Below are positions 32,849 through 43,425 of a stretch of DNA of 64,000 nt, piece after piece. The position numbers and the translations under genes were made by a program. A model generated the notes under the pieces. It was not told where the DNA came from. It saw only the letters and a program-made list of their open reading frames with translations, and ran no database searches. The stretch's first letter is position 1, and the number at the start of each line of letters is the position of its first letter. This DNA comes from Sophora flavescens (Eukaryota; Streptophyta; Magnoliopsida; Fabales; Fabaceae): positions 137,871,847 to 137,935,846 of the forward strand of contig CM061064.1 in the NCBI GenBank assembly GCA_030762895.1, in the 5' to 3' direction.

Positions 32849-35800
32849 GTAACACCAGATCCAAATAACCTCACAGATTCTCAATCCCTACAAGGTTCAG
32901 ACCAAGTGTATATGGGCAATGGCCAAGGTTTGTCCATTGACTCAGTTGGTTCCCTAAATTTCCCTTTCCCTTTTCACCCTCACACTACACTCACATTATC
33001 TAAATTTCTTCTTGTTCCTTCTATCACTAAAAATCTCATGAGTGTCAGTAAGTTTGCTAGAGATAATAGTGTCTTCTTTGAATTTCACCCATCCTTTTGT
33101 CTTGTGAAATCACAGGACTCCTCTGAGATTTTGCTAAGAAGAACTGTTGGTGAAGATGGACTTTACAGATTTGATTCCCTTTTCCCTCTATCTTCTACTT
33201 GTAATAAAACTGTTGTTAGGCATAAAGCACAGTGTAATTCTGTTTCATATGTTCATTCTTCTCCTTGTTTATCTCATTCCTCTTGTAACTCACATTGAAC
33301 ATATTCAAACAGTGCTTTGTCTTTCCCTCAAGGATGTATTCCCTTGATCAATTCAATAAAAACTGATGTTGATAAATCTAGTAATACTGATAGTTTTAGC
33401 ACTACTTCCCTTACTTCTTTATCTTTCCAATTGTGGCATTCTCGTTTGGGACACCCCCACTATGAAGTGCTTCAGGAAGTATTGCAAAACATGCACATTA
33501 TATTGCCTCCTAGGGCACAAACTCAGCTTTGTGCAGCTTGTTGCATGGGCAAGGCACGTCGCCTTCATGCTCCTGCTTCCACTACTAAATATGACAACCC
33601 CTTTGAACTAGTTGTTTGTGACTTGTGGGGTCCTGCCCCCATTCAATCCAATTGTGGTTACAAGTATTTCCTTACTTGTGTTGATGCTTGCACTCGGTTC
33701 ACTTGGGTTTTCCCCCTCAAACTAAAGTCAAACACATTAACTCAATTTACAAAATTCAAATCCATGGTTGAGTTACAATTCTCCATTAAAATCAAATATG
33801 TCCAAAGTGATTGGGGAGGTGAATTCCGCCCCTTCACAAAATTCCTAAATGATTTGGGTATTATTCATCGTCTTATTTGCCCTCACACCCATCACCAAAA
33901 TGGTTTGGTTGAGCGCAAGCACAGACACACAGTAGAGACAGGCCTCACTCGCTTAGCTCATGCTGGAATCCCACAAAATTTTTGGCATCATGCATTTGTC
34001 ACAGCTGCATACCTCATAAACAGGCTCCCAACACCCACTCTCAACAATCAATCACCCAATTTCCTACTTCTTCACAAAAATCCAGATTATCAATTTCTAA
34101 AATCATTTGGGTGTGCTTGCTTTCCTTTCCTAAGACCATATCAGTCAAATAAAATGTCTTATAGGTCCCAAGAGTGTGTATTTCTTGGCTATTCTCTAGC
34201 TCACAAGGGTTACAAGTGCCTTAGCACTGATGGGTGATGGCCGCATATTCATCTCCAAGGATGGCCTATTTAATGAAACAAGGTTTCCCTATGCTGAACT
34301 ATTCTCATCCTCTCCTTCTGTTACCACTTCAGTATCATCTTCTACTTTACCTATTCCAATTTCCTCTATCCCACCTATCATTCCCAAATCTAACCCATCT
34401 CCTGCAACATTCCCTTCTTCTTCTTTTCAGCATCTACATCTTCTTCTCATCATCAGACTCAGTCACCAATTGCTCCTCCTAACCCTTCCTCATCACACCC
34501 TATACATTCTCCTTTGTTTACCACTTCATCCTCCAACTCCTTCTCAACTAATCACACTCCAGAGTCCACTTTTCATACCTCTCTTCCTCCCACTCAGCCT
34601 GCACAGTCTACTTCTTCTCCTGCAGACCTATCCACTTCCTCATACTCCTCTTCCACTTCCTCTTCTGCTCCTGCACAACCCTCTTTAGTCCACCCTCTCA
34701 ATTGTCACCCCATGCAAACGAGGGCAAAGCCTGGAATTGTGCAACCTAGACTTCACCCTACTCTTTTGCTCACTCACTTGGAGCCAACCACTGTGAAACA
34801 AGCCTTGGCAGCCCCTAATTGGTTTGCTGCCATGAAAGAGGAGTACCATGCCCTGCTGAAAAACAACACTTGGACTTTGGTCTCTCTTCCATCAAACAGG
34901 AACCCAATTGGATGCAAGTGGATTTTCCGAGTCAAGGAAAACCCAGATGGCAGTATCAATAAGTATAAAGCCAGCCTTGTGGCTAAAGGCTTTCATCAGC
35001 AAGTGGGTTGTGACTTCAATGAGACCTTCTTTCCGGTAGTCAAACCCACCACTGTTAGGACTGTCCTAACCCTTGCTGTGACTCACAAGTGGCCAATTCG
35101 CCAACTGGATGTCAATAATGCGTTTCTGAATGGTGTGTTGGATGAGGAAGTGTACATGGTACAACCTCCTGGTTTCGAAGTCAAGGACAAGACATTGGTC
35201 TGAAAACTGAATAAGGCTCTGAATGGGCTCAAACAAGCACCCCGGGCTTGGTTTGATCACCTTAAGCAAGCCCTTCTCAAGCGCGGATTCAGTTCTAGCA
35301 AGTGTGATCCTTCATTATTCTTATTCCAACACCAAAATGTGCACATCATGCTACTTGTGTATGTAGATGACATCCAGACCCTCATTGAACAACTGCACTC
35401 TGAATTTGCTCTCAAGCAATTGGGTTCCCTAGATTATTTCCTTGGCATAGAAGTCTCACATCTCCCAAATGGCTCACTGCTTCTTTCCCAATCTAAATAC
35501 ATAAGGGATCTTCTAGCCAAAGTTCACATGGAATCAGCCAAATCTATAGCTACACCTATGGTAACTAATGCCAAGTTAACAAAGACCCATCCTTGTACAG
35601 GTCCATTGTTGGGCCATTGCAATATGCAACCTTGACAAGACCTGAAATTTCATACTCAGTAAACAAGGTCTGTCAGTTTCTCTCCCAACCACTTGAGAAG
35701 CACTGGAAAGCAGTTAAAAGGATCCTTAGGTACCTCAAGGGTACCATGAATCATGGTCTGCTCATTCAGCCAGCACCTTTAGCAAAGCCCCTGCAGCTCG

Positions 35801-36285
35801 CAGGTTTCTATGATGCAGACTGGGCATCAGATCCTGATGACCGCAGGTCTACTTCTGGTGCATGTGTATATTTGGGACCAAATCTGATTGCTTGGTGGTC
35901 CAAAAAGCAGACTTTAGTGGCCCGGTCAAGTGCAGAGGCCGAGTATCGTAGCTTAGCCAACCTTCCAGCAGAACTTCTATGGGTACAATAATTACTTACC
36001 GAACTGAAAGTCCATTTTCAAACACCTAAGGTGCTGTGTGACAACCTTAGTGCAGTGGCTCTAAATCACAACCTAGTTTTGCATTCAAGGACCAAGCACA
36101 TGGAGCTGGACATCTTCTTTATCAGAGAAAAAGTGATGAATAAAAGTCTTGTAGTCCACCATGTCCCAGCTCATGACTAATGGGCAGATGCCCTTACAAA
36201 ACCCCTCTCTACTACTAGGTTCTGCCTACTACGTGACAAACTTAGGGTGTTTGACAAGGTGACTCTTTGTCACCCACCCTAAGTT
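32849..36285 (+). pseudogene. copia pol remainder: protease end, integrase, reverse transcriptase, RNase H
   Basis: The frame resumes at the hAT exit with HHVTPDPNNLTD and the protease tail to 33298. At 33317-34237 lies the GAG-pre-integrase block (LWHSRLGHPHYEVLQ and Cys pairs) and the integrase core with acidic residues in VCDLWGP, VQSDWGGEF and NGLVERKHRH. A Ser/Pro/Thr-rich linker follows. Reverse transcriptase runs from about 34740 (GCKWIFRVK, QLDVNNAFLNG) past a TGA at 35201-35203, to LLVYVDDI at about 35350. RNase H follows at 35593-35991 (YDADWASDPDDRRSTSG, RSSAEAEYRS), then more stops. The end near 36280 precedes the polypurine tract and the 3' LTR. Multiple stops and shifts show that it is defective. 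Confidence 0.87.
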
Positions 36286-36296
36286 TGAAGGGGGAA

Positions 36297-36511
36297 TATT
36301 AGAGATAGGTTCAGTTTATGTTTCAGTAAACTCTAAACTTGTAAATGACAGCTGTAGTACAGTTGTCACTGAGTTAGTTATAAGAACAGTTGCTTCAGTC
36401 AACTATAAATAACGGATTGTGTAATCATTTCTCAATCAATGAAATTATAGTTACATTCTGTTACTCTCAGTTTAGTTTTCTCTCAGTTTCTCTATGTTTC
36501 AATTTCTATGA
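36297..36511 (+). repeat. copia 3' LTR (kinesin intron element)
   Basis: It is preceded by the purine tract AAGTTTGAAGGGGGAA and ends at the GACTT duplication. Same family as 26489-26721. Confidence 0.9.
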
Positions 36512-36770
36512 GACTTTCCCTTACTGTGTTCTTATTTCGATAAAATAAAGATTATAGTAAATTGCATAGAAAAAAGGGCACGATTAAGTTCTCTTATATG
36601 ATAAGAAGAAAGTAATGAAATACTGCCTTCTAAGTTTTGGTAGTATAATAGGAAGAAATCCAACAAAATGTTAATAAAAAATGAATAGTCCTCATAGACC
36701 AAGAAGTAAATAAGTGTCACCGCAAGAATTTGAACTTAGTTAACAACGGGCTCATACATTAATGAAAAAA

Positions 36771-36854
36771 GGGCAGCTCAATGCACAAGGCTCCCACCTG
36801 GTGGAGTTTGGAAAAGGGTAAATGTACGCAATCTTACCCCCGCAAGCAGAACAT
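36771..36854 (+). repeat. SINE-like fragment (Au-type) in kinesin intron
   Basis: GGGCAGCTCAATGCACAAGG, then GAAAAGGGTAAATGTACGCA and a CTTACCCCCGCAAGCAGA run, resemble the body of the widespread plant Au-type SINE. The 3' end and target duplication were not identified, so it is a fragment. Confidence 0.5.
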
Positions 36855-36946
36855 TTCATATTTTTAGTGGCTTTGAACACAAGGGAAAACAAGAACTTGC
36901 TTAAACACAAACATTTGTAGCCATGAATCATTTTTGCAGTAATTAC

Positions 36947-39055
36947 CTGTCATGACAGTTTTGCTGTTTCCACCAAGTGAATCCTGCAACAAAGACCAGT
37001 GAGTCTGGATCAAAAGACTTTTAGAGACTGAAATTAAGAAACTATGAGAGAACTCTTAGTTATTGTCTCAAAAAGAAAAGGTAAACACACAAGTCAAGTC
37101 GAGCTTGCAGATTCCCATATAGAAAATACTGACAGGCAGGAGCTATTATTTTGTAATAAAAAAAGTTAAATTATTTGACTTTGCATACTTAGTTTTATAT
37201 TTTTTTTATTCAGTACCTTGAAAGTTTTTAAAGCCACAAATAAGTTGGAGCCTAGAATACAGGAGATCATGGAACCCTTATGCTTTAAATTAAAGTATGA
37301 AATATACAAGGAATATATGTTAAGAAAGATAATCCATTGCAAAGACTTTTCAAGACATTGCACAATGCCATAAAAAAGGAAGCTATGGAAAATCTAGTTA
37401 TAAGGCAAAACACGAGACAATTAACATGTCTATACAAGTCTAGAAGCTATCCCAATTGAAACAACACAATGCACACATACAACACACACATACAAAAAAA
37501 AATTATATAAACTTAACGTGTATATCAATTGATAAAATGTTAGTCTAACCTGTAAAAGTCGAGTGAGTTTGCTATCCCGATAAGGAACATGCACACCCTC
37601 CTTTCGCTTTTTCTCATCCCCTAGTGCACTTATGACATTACCAAGTGCAAGAAGACCTTTATTGATGTGTATGCCTATTAACAAAAAAAATTACATGATG
37701 TCACTAAATTCCTTGTCATCATTTTTAATTATTACAATAATGAGGCTGACACAGTATTTTGAAACAAAAATATGATGGCATGTGAAGTGGAGCTTTGCAG
37801 AAAGGTATTCTTCACCCATATCCTCATCTGAAGTGTCATTGTTGGGAGAAACTGAATGGAGTTTGCGCATCTGCTCTAATGTAATTGTGAAGATGGCATG
37901 TGACCGACTAATGCAAGTAAAAGGGGGACCACAAGTTATTAGATTATCATGATTAAATCAAGTGGAAACCACAAAAATGAGACTTTTCAATCACTCAAAT
38001 TTGTTGTTTGAGTTTAGAATCCAATGGATACTACAGTAAAAAGTTAAACTTACCCATACTAGGGAGAAGGATGAAGAAAGAAACAACATATGTACTTGGA
38101 AAGCGACCCAAACCAAATTATTGGTAATTGATAAATATGAATCACCAAAGAAAATGATACTATCTTCTATGATGTTGGTAAAAGTAATTTTTCCCTGCTA
38201 ATGAGATAACGCCATAAAGAAAACATCATCTGATTTTCCAATATGAAGGATGATTTTTCATTCAGTGCTTACCTTCCTCATACAATGACCACAATTTGGA
38301 AGTTATAATTACAGGAATTGCTTATATATATATGTCAGTGATGTCAGCAGGAAAAGGTTTACAAAGAAAGAATGTTAAATTTCACACCCCAGAGTAATAT
38401 ATCACCAAACCAGTACCCACAGTGTGAAGATCAATTTTCCAAAGTGCCCAAATACAAAATGACAGCATTGAGCAACGTTTTTCTATTTGAGGGACAAGAA
38501 AGACTGAAAGCTCATTATTTACCTGGACTGGTTGTTCATATTTGTACTTCCTGTTGCCCTACTTAAAGAACCCTGCTCCAAGCAAGCAGCCATCTCCAGT
38601 AATGTACTTGCAGAAACTTCAGTTGACCCTACCAGTGTTATTGCTCCATTTGATGTTTCACGAATTTGTATTGGTGACCTCCCAGGAACAGTTACTTTTC
38701 CATAATGGCCATGGTCATTAGAGGTTTCTGATTTTCCCGTAGATACTGTATCCAACAAGTCCCTCACCTCTTCCATCAGAATCTTCAAAATCAAATGCAC
38801 AATTAGGCCCCTAAGAAGAAAAAGAATTCAAGGAAATATTTATTTTTCCCCCGATAAAAAGCAGTGTCTTATGCACAGCCAGTCAATTTGATGGAAAATC
38901 CATAATTGGAGAAGTTAAATGGATTTACCATCAAACACACACACACACATTTGAATGCTTGACATGTCCATATGCAGATCAGCAGTGTTATGGAAATACC
39001 TCAATGAAGGAGACATGCAATTGAAATTCTGTTTGATGCTTTAGTGTTTCAATCT
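36947..39055 (-). pseudogene. KIN-4 type kinesin pseudogene, 5' part (motor domain exons)
   Basis: Right to left: 39000-39055 (IETLKHQTEFQLHVSFIE), 38523-38782 (ILMEEVRDLLDTV to MNNQS), about 37790-37908 (SRSHAIFTITLEQMRK to YLSAKLHF), 37550-37674 (HINKGLLALGNVISALG to SKLTRLLQ) and 36947-36983 (DSLGGNSKTVMT). Splice borders are mostly GT/AG. After AKLHF the expected switch-II sequence (DLAGSE and the residues up to the HINKG exon) is absent and the sequence passes into unrelated DNA, so the nucleotide-sensing loop is lost. The P-loop exons should lie to the right of 39055 but a copia LTR starts at 39056. The other half of the gene is at 21411-26098. Kinesin motors need the P-loop and switch II, so this copy cannot make a motor. 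Confidence 0.87.
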
Positions 39056-39498
39056 TGTTGAACACTCTAGCCAAAGCAAAAGTCTCCCATGATAAATGGG
39101 ATGGTTGAAAAAGTTTCAACCTCGAACCACTTAACTTTCGGTGCATCTCTTTTTGCTTCTATAAATACGAGCAATTTGAGAGGAAGTAAGTCACGCCAGA
39201 TCCTCACATTCAAGAGAGAAGAATAGTGAGAAAAAAAGAGTCTCTTTGGAGTGAGAGTGTGTTATCATTTCTTGTAACTCTTGAGATGGAGTATTTGGGT
39301 TTGTAGAGTGATACACAATTGGGGTGGGTTACAATTATTGTAATCATTGTTGTGATACTGAATAATTTTATTGGAGTGTTTCCGTGGATGTAGGCAAGAG
39401 GCGCCGAACCACATAAATTCTTGTGTTCTCTATTATTTTCTGTGGTGTATTTTTTTTGTGTTCTCACGATCCTTTGTCTGTGTGGGAGATACCCAACA
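39056..39498 (+). repeat. copia 5' LTR (443 bp)
   Basis: It begins TGTTGAAC and ends ACCCAACA, with a TATA-like CTATAAATAC at about 39160. The primer-binding site begins two bases downstream. Confidence 0.8.
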
Positions 39499-39499
39499 G

Positions 39500-39512
39500 T
39501 GGTATCAGAGCT
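39500..39512 (+). other. primer-binding site, initiator Met tRNA
   Basis: TGGTATCAGAGCT is an exact match to the standard plant copia primer-binding site and abuts the gag start codon at 39513. Confidence 0.9.
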
Positions 39513-40866
39513 ATGGCTGGGAGCACACCAAGGTTTGAAATCCCATTATTTGATGGGAAAGTAAATTTTATGATTTGGCAGTGTACCATTCAAGACCTCT
39601 TGGTGCAAAACGGTCTTGATCAGGCTTTAGAGAAGGAGAAGCCAGCTACCATGAAGGAAGAGGAATGGACTAAGATCCAAAAGAAGGCTGTAAGCACGAT
39701 TCAGTTAGCTCTTACTCCCGAGATAAAGCACAACGTGTTGAAGGAGACAACACCGAAGGCTTTGTGGGAGAAGCTCGAGAATATCTATGCGTCGAAGTCG
39801 CTAACCAATCGTCTCTATTTAAAGATGGAGTTGTATAAACTCAAAATGGAGATGGGAGGAAATCTCCATGACCACATCAACAAGTTCAACCAGTTAGTAA
39901 GCCAATTGTTGACTGTAGATGATAAAATATCTGATGAGGAGCAGGCGCTGTTGTTATTGGCCTCACTACCAAGGTCCTACAACCTATGGTTCAAACATTG
40001 CTTGTTGGGAGAACAACTTCGAAGATGGATGAGGTGACCGTCACTTTAAGAGAAAATGAGACAATGATGAAGCACAACGTGTTGAAGGAGACAACACCAA
40101 AGGCTTTGTGGGAGAAGCTCGAGAATATCTATGCGTCGAAGTCGCTAACCAATCGTCTCTATTTAAAGATGGAGTTGTATAAACTCAAAATGGAGATGGG
40201 AGGAAATCTCCATGACCACATCAACAAGTTCAACCAGCTAGTAAGCCAATTGTTGAATGTAGATGATAAAATATCTGATGAGGAGCAGGCGTTGTTGTTA
40301 TTGGCCTCACTACCAAGGTCCTACAACCTATGGTTCAAACATTGCTTGTTGGGAGAACAACTTCGAAGATGGATGAGGTGACCGTCACTTTAAGAGAAAA
40401 TGAGACAATGATGAAAAACGAGAATATTGATGATGAAAGTGCAATAGCAATGGCGGAGGAATCTGAACGGAGGAGGAGTCATTCAAGGAGGCATGATGGG
40501 CCAAGAGGAAGATCAAAATAGCAAACACGTCCTCAACGAGATATGAGTAGCGTGCAGTGTTACTATTGTGGGGAGAAGGATCATTTGCAACTGAGGTGCA
40601 CACAAATGAGGGAGGACCTGAAGAAATTGAGAATGATGAGGAAGGATGATGACAACTCTCAGACAAACATGGTCAAAACCGTTGAAGATGAAAATGAAGA
40701 TATGTTTTTAGCAACAACCAAGGAGGTTGCTAAAACAAATTGGGTGATGGATTCTGCTGCCTCGGAGCACATTTGTAGAGATCGAGCGATGTTTAACACC
40801 TTGAAAACTGATGGATTCTGGTTGTCTAATATTTGTCTTTCCATTAAGAGTAATGCTGAATACTGA
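39513..40866 (+). pseudogene. copia gag and protease start, with internal duplication
   Basis: Gag starts MAGSTPRFEIPLFDGKVNF, with MIWQCTIQDLL, then the UBN2 block (KALWEKLENIYASKSLTNRL). The block is repeated because of a 344-bp tandem duplication; 344 is not a multiple of three, so the frame breaks at 40037 and again at 40381. The zinc knuckle CYYCGEKDHLQLRC at about 40558-40599 is CX2CX4HX4C. The protease motif WVMDSAASEHICRDRAMF follows, and similarity ends soon after at about 40819. No integrase or reverse transcriptase remains. Confidence 0.85.
39727..40414 (+). repeat. 344-bp tandem duplication inside gag
   Basis: Unit 1 (39727-40070) and unit 2 (40071-40414) differ at only about four positions. 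The junction is within ATGATGAAGCACAACG. The duplication is recent relative to the decay of nearby elements. Confidence 0.92.
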
Positions 40867-41408
40867 GAAAAAAATAGCCAAACTTTTGACAAAATTCAAT
40901 GGTAGTTGGATAAAATAGTATAGTATAGTATAGGAACCATTCATCTATGGAAGAGTCAAAAAGCATGCTACTGACTCATTTTTTCAAAAGGTTTGGCTAA
41001 AATGTTCTTGCTATGTAACATTATTTTCCACTAAGAATAATGTTTCATACCGTGAGAGAGCGTTAATGAAGTCATAATATTTTGAGTATTTTAATGTAGA
41101 GTAATTTATACAAGAGTCTTGCTAACCAGTTTAAAGCAATAGTTAAGAAATCAATAAAACTAAGGACACTGGTTAGCATATATATATATAATTGAAGCTA
41201 TTTATTAGCTATCTTGGACAGGTGGACTATAATAATATGGGAGGAAATGGGAATGAGGTATTAATGATTTCTGTAGTCATAGGGAGAATGTAGATTTGTA
41301 GTACTTAACCAGGTAACATGATGTTTGAGGATTGGTTGCATCTGTTTAAGAAAGTAGTTACTATAGTTAATGTAGCCATTTTGGATGATACTTATTTTGG
41401 CAGATTTA
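40820..41408. other. gene-free stretch
   Basis: AT-rich sequence with a short TATAGTA tandem run near 40917 and no supported gene or element. Confidence 0.5.
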
Positions 41409-41882
41409 TTAAGGCTTTGTTTGTGAGTTTCGTTTTGGAGGAGAAGTAACGGGAATGGTAGGTTTGTGAGAAACTCTCCCTTGTTTGTGAGTTTAAAAAT
41501 TTGGAGGGGAAGGTTTTGAGGATTTTAGAAAACCCCCAAACCCCTCCTCAACCCACCTTTTTGGTTTACCCCAATTTGGGTTTTTTTTTGGGTGGGGGGA
41601 CGGGTGGGGGGAATAATTAAATTGCCAATTCACGCTGAGGCCTTTACTAATTTGCATTAATAATTTTTTTTCAAAAGTGCATTAATATTATTTAAAGAAT
41701 ATTACTTATGTTAATTTTTTAAATAAAGATAAGATTGTAAAAGCACAATCTCCTTCCCCTCATACAATATGCACTCACAAACAAGGTGGGGATAATACTC
41801 TCCTTCCCCTCCCCTCCCTCTCCTTTCCTTCCCCTTTAATCTCCTCTCTTTCCTTCCCCTCCAAACTCACAAACAAAGCCTT
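41409..41882. mobile_element. MITE with long inverted ends, possibly two nested copies
   Basis: The outer ends are inverted: AGGCTTTGTTTGTGAGTTT at 41412 and AAACTCACAAACAAAGCCT ending at 41882. Inside, a second inverted pair is seen (CCTTGTTTGTGAGTTT at about 41481 and ACTCACAAACAAGG at about 41772), suggesting that one member sits inside another. The flanks are consistent with a TA or TTA/TAA duplication, so it could be Tc1/mariner or PIF/Harbinger derived. The interior is rich in polypyrimidine/polypurine tracts. Confidence 0.7.
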
Positions 41883-42084
41883 ACTGTTATTTTGTAGGTG
41901 TCCTCAGCGCAAAACGGATTCGCTCCTGCGAATACCCCGTCCAGCACCCCTGCTGCAAGATCATGACCATTGAATTAATGTAAGGAGAGAGAGAGTGTGT
42001 TTTTTCTTGATCCAAAGGCTGCAATTGTGTTGGAGGGAGACTGCACCATTTTTTTGGCTGGAGCGAATCTAGGTCCGTCCTCAG

Positions 42085-42830
42085 TGCATTGCTAGACGAG
42101 GAAACTATGGTGCCTTCTTAATGGATAACCTTCCTCTTGAGAAATCTCTAGTTGAAAAATTGGCTCTAAACCTCCAGGTTCCTGTTTCATGCAAGATAAG
42201 GCTCTTTCCAAATTTGGAGGACACGTTAAAGTATGCTAGGATGCTTGAGGAGGCTGGTTGTTGGCTTTTAGCTGTCCATGGCAGGACAAGGGATGAGAAG
42301 GATGGGAAGAAATTTCGAGCTGATTGGAAAGCCATCAGGGCTGTGAAGAATGCAGTCAAAATCCCAGTCCTCGCAAATGGGAACATAAGGCATATGGATG
42401 ATGTTAAAGACTGCTTGGAAGAAACAGGTGTTGAATGGGTGCTCTCTGCTGAGACTCTGCTTGAAAATCCCAGCCCTCTTTGCCGGATTTCTAACTGCCG
42501 AATGGACGTCTGCAAGTGAAGGAGCCAATGTAGATGCAAAACTGGACCAGGCAGATCTGCTAGTGGAGTATTTGAAGCTTTGTGAACAGTACCATGTGCC
42601 ATGGAGAATGATCCGCTCTCATGTTCTTAAATTATTGGGGAACTGGTTCATCCTTCAGCCTCACTTAAGGGAAGAACTTAACAAACAATTTCATTTCTTT
42701 TACTATCCTTATTTTCCCCATTTATTCTTTTTAGTTCTGTCTAACAATCTAAACTAACTTTTGGGTTTCTTTATGACATGGTGGATCGGCTTAGGGGTAC
42801 AGGTACAAGAATTCCACTTTATGTAAAAGA
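42085..42830 (+). pseudogene. tRNA-dihydrouridine synthase (DUS1-like) gene fragment
   Basis: DUS1-type flavoenzymes reduce uridine in the tRNA D-loop. After an AG at 42083-42084 the frame reads IARRGNYGAFLMDNLPLEKS, then VPVSCKIRLF, the TIM-barrel block AVHGRTRDEKDGKKFRADWK, IPVLANGNIRHMDDVKDC and GVEWVLSAETLLENP. An extra C near 42470 shifts the frame: the continuation (LFAGFLTAEW, LKLCEQYHVPWRMIRSH) lies in the next frame to about 42690. After a gap of about 85 bases, DMVDRLRGTGTRIPLYV is seen at 42776-42828. The N-terminal FMN-binding half, including the expected GCPQ segment, is absent. I infer a partial, frameshifted copy. Confidence 0.8.
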
Positions 42831-43425
42831 TACTAAGTTGGAACTTACTGCAAACAGTTGCACAGATTAACACATCTGCACACCAATAATTGGAGTTCAA
42901 AGTTAAACCAGAACCTGAATGAAATGTCTTATGAGGTAGGGCTGGTGCTGCCAGGCAAAGACAGCATGATTACCCATTATTAATCATATACAATTTTGTA
43001 GTGATTAGAAGTGAGAATAGTTCAAATTACTAATCTCTTTTATGTTGTATTTGACTTCATTCTTATGGCAATTGCCAATTGGCAGTGTTGTACACCTAAC
43101 AGTGTTCAAACGCTTAGGCTTATTTATGTGATTGTCTTTAACATTAATAGTCTGGATTGGTTTATGTATCTAACTGCTTCAAAGACCTCACAACACAAGT
43201 TGCTGTTTGATGATTATTTGTTTGTTGTTTAGTTGGTTGTCTTATGTTGTATGATATTATATTTATATGACAAATGGGAGCATGTGAATTGAAGATGTTG
43301 ATAGATAACAAACGCTCTTATTATAATTACAATATTCTTAGTACTTGGTAGGTATAGATGCAATCGAGGAAATGCCTAACTAGATGCTTGACTTATTACA
43401 CACCAGAACAATGAATACAAAGTTA
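42831..43425. other. gene-free stretch between DUS1 fragment and dioxygenase gene
   Basis: No supported coding sequence or element. The ORF at 43011-43232 has no recognisable domain. Confidence 0.5.

Larger units (their letters stand above)
26489..36511 (+). mobile_element. Ty1/copia retrotransposon inside the kinesin intron (with nested hAT)
   Basis: The 5-bp duplication GACTT lies at 26484-26488 and 36512-36516. LTRs are 26489-26721 (233 bp) and 36297-36511 (215 bp). The 5' LTR carries an 18-19 bp tandem duplication (GTTAGTTATAGGAACA-type) that accounts for the length difference. The boundaries set by the duplication give LTR ends TATTAGAG...TCTATGA rather than the usual TG...CA. A TGGTATCAG primer site follows at 26722. 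The coding order gag, protease, integrase, reverse transcriptase, RNase H is that of Ty1/copia. Excluding the hAT insert its length is about 5.0 kb. LTR divergence and multiple stops show it is old. Confidence 0.9.
39056..40819 (+). mobile_element. truncated Ty1/copia element (5' LTR, gag, start of protease)
   Basis: The LTR 39056-39498 (TGTTGAACAC...CCCAACA) is followed by a primer site, gag and the first protease residues. The similarity stops near 40819, and no 3' LTR is present. The left LTR edge falls inside a kinesin motor exon, so this insertion (or a later deletion of its 3' part) removed the kinesin 5' exons. The gag carries an internal 344-bp tandem duplication. Confidence 0.85.
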
